DNA of 5,369 nucleotides, taken from an uncultured Duncaniella sp. (GTDB taxonomy: Bacteria > Bacteroidota > Bacteroidia > Bacteroidales > Muribaculaceae). Each line of letters opens with the position of its first letter. Position 1 is the stretch's first letter. A program made the position numbers and the translations under genes. This document shows positions 5,079-5,369 of this stretch, one piece after another. A model generated the notes under the pieces. That model was given only the letters and a program-made list of their open reading frames with translations. It was not told the DNA's origin and did not search any database. The DNA is taken from NCBI RefSeq assembly GCF_910578445.1, contig NZ_CAJTQC010000050.1:1-5369 (forward strand), given 5' to 3'.

Positions 5079-5369
5079 ATGACTGATTTCTTTAAGTCGC
5101 TCTACAACCGTATCGTGGAGTTTATGAACGCTCCCGGTATGCGCCGCCCTATGGCGGCAATGCTCACCCTCATGCTGTGTGCAGCCAACCTCTATGCCGC
5201 CGGCAACGGTCTGGCTGGTATCAACGAGGCAACCTCGATGATGACCTCCTATTTCGACCCCGCGACGAAACTGATCTATGCCATCGGTGCTGTCGTCGGC
5301 CTTATCGGCGGTGTCAAGGTCTATGGCAAGTTCAGCTCCGGCGACCCCGACACGAGCAAAACCGCCGCG
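5079..5369 (+). CDS. traE: TraE (DUF4134), small membrane protein of the conjugation channel, 3' end cut by window
   Basis: The ATG at 5079 opens a frame that stays open for 97 codons to the window edge. It has a charged start, a hydrophobic signal-peptide core (about 25-38, AAMLTLMLCAANLY) and a likely cleavage region at LYAAGNG. GLAGINEATSMMTSYFDPA follows, then a first membrane helix (about 64-79, LIYAIGAVVGLIGGVK) and a polar loop KFSSGDPDTSKTA. This order is typical of the DUF4134/TraE family, about 110 residues long, so only one more membrane helix should be missing. The size and two-helix layout resemble VirB2/TrbC pilins, so a pilin-like role is plausible but inferred. The ATG follows TTTTATTT, the AT-rich start context of this group. 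A 37-base gap separates it from traD, longer than the other junctions, and no promoter is evident in it, so it probably belongs to the same operon. Confidence 0.9.
   Translation, partial: MTDFFKSLYNRIVEFMNAPGMRRPMAAMLTLMLCAANLYAAGNGLAGINEATSMMTSYFDPATKLIYAIGAVVGLIGGVKVYGKFSSGDPDTSKTAA

Overview
The window looks like part of an integrative and conjugative element (conjugative transposon) of the CTnDOT/CTn341 type from a member of the Bacteroidales. This rests on gene content and order: a mobA-mobB mobilization pair on the minus strand, divergent from a plus-strand transfer operon that opens with a ParA-like traA, continues with small DUF3408-type proteins and a TraD-like protein, and reaches traE (DUF4134). 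The AT-rich starts without Shine-Dalgarno sequences and a TTTG / TAnnTTTG-like promoter candidate also fit Bacteroidetes. No insertion sequence, integrase, cargo gene, tRNA, rRNA or CRISPR array is visible, so the species and the element's ends cannot be read from here.

Layout: 1-907 (minus) is the N-terminal 302 codons of the MobB relaxase, cut by the left edge. 886-1311 (minus) is MobA, which overlaps mobB by 22 bases. 1312-2427 is a 1.1 kb divergent intergenic region with three parts: a palindrome-rich part next to mobA (about 1336-1640) that is the best candidate for oriT; an AT-rich part with four phased 10-bp repeats, a promoter candidate and recurring short motifs (about 1690-2140); and a GC-richer leader before traA with a possible 11-residue leader peptide and several hairpins (about 2140-2427). 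2428-5041 is a tightly packed plus-strand operon: traA (ParA ATPase), two clearly paralogous DUF3408 proteins, a third shorter protein probably of the same type, and a TraD-like membrane-anchored acidic protein. 5079-5369 is the start of traE, a small signal-peptide membrane protein, cut by the right edge.

How it would work, from knowledge of the families: MobA binds oriT and helps MobB nick it. The nicked strand goes to a coupling protein, expected beyond the left edge, and then through the type IV secretion channel encoded by traE and later genes beyond the right edge. TraA and the DUF3408 proteins are conserved at the head of these operons but their roles are poorly defined. The core machinery is of a known kind. 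The least explained parts are the intergenic control region, the DUF3408 tandem array, and a short motif shared by the first DUF3408 protein and TraD.
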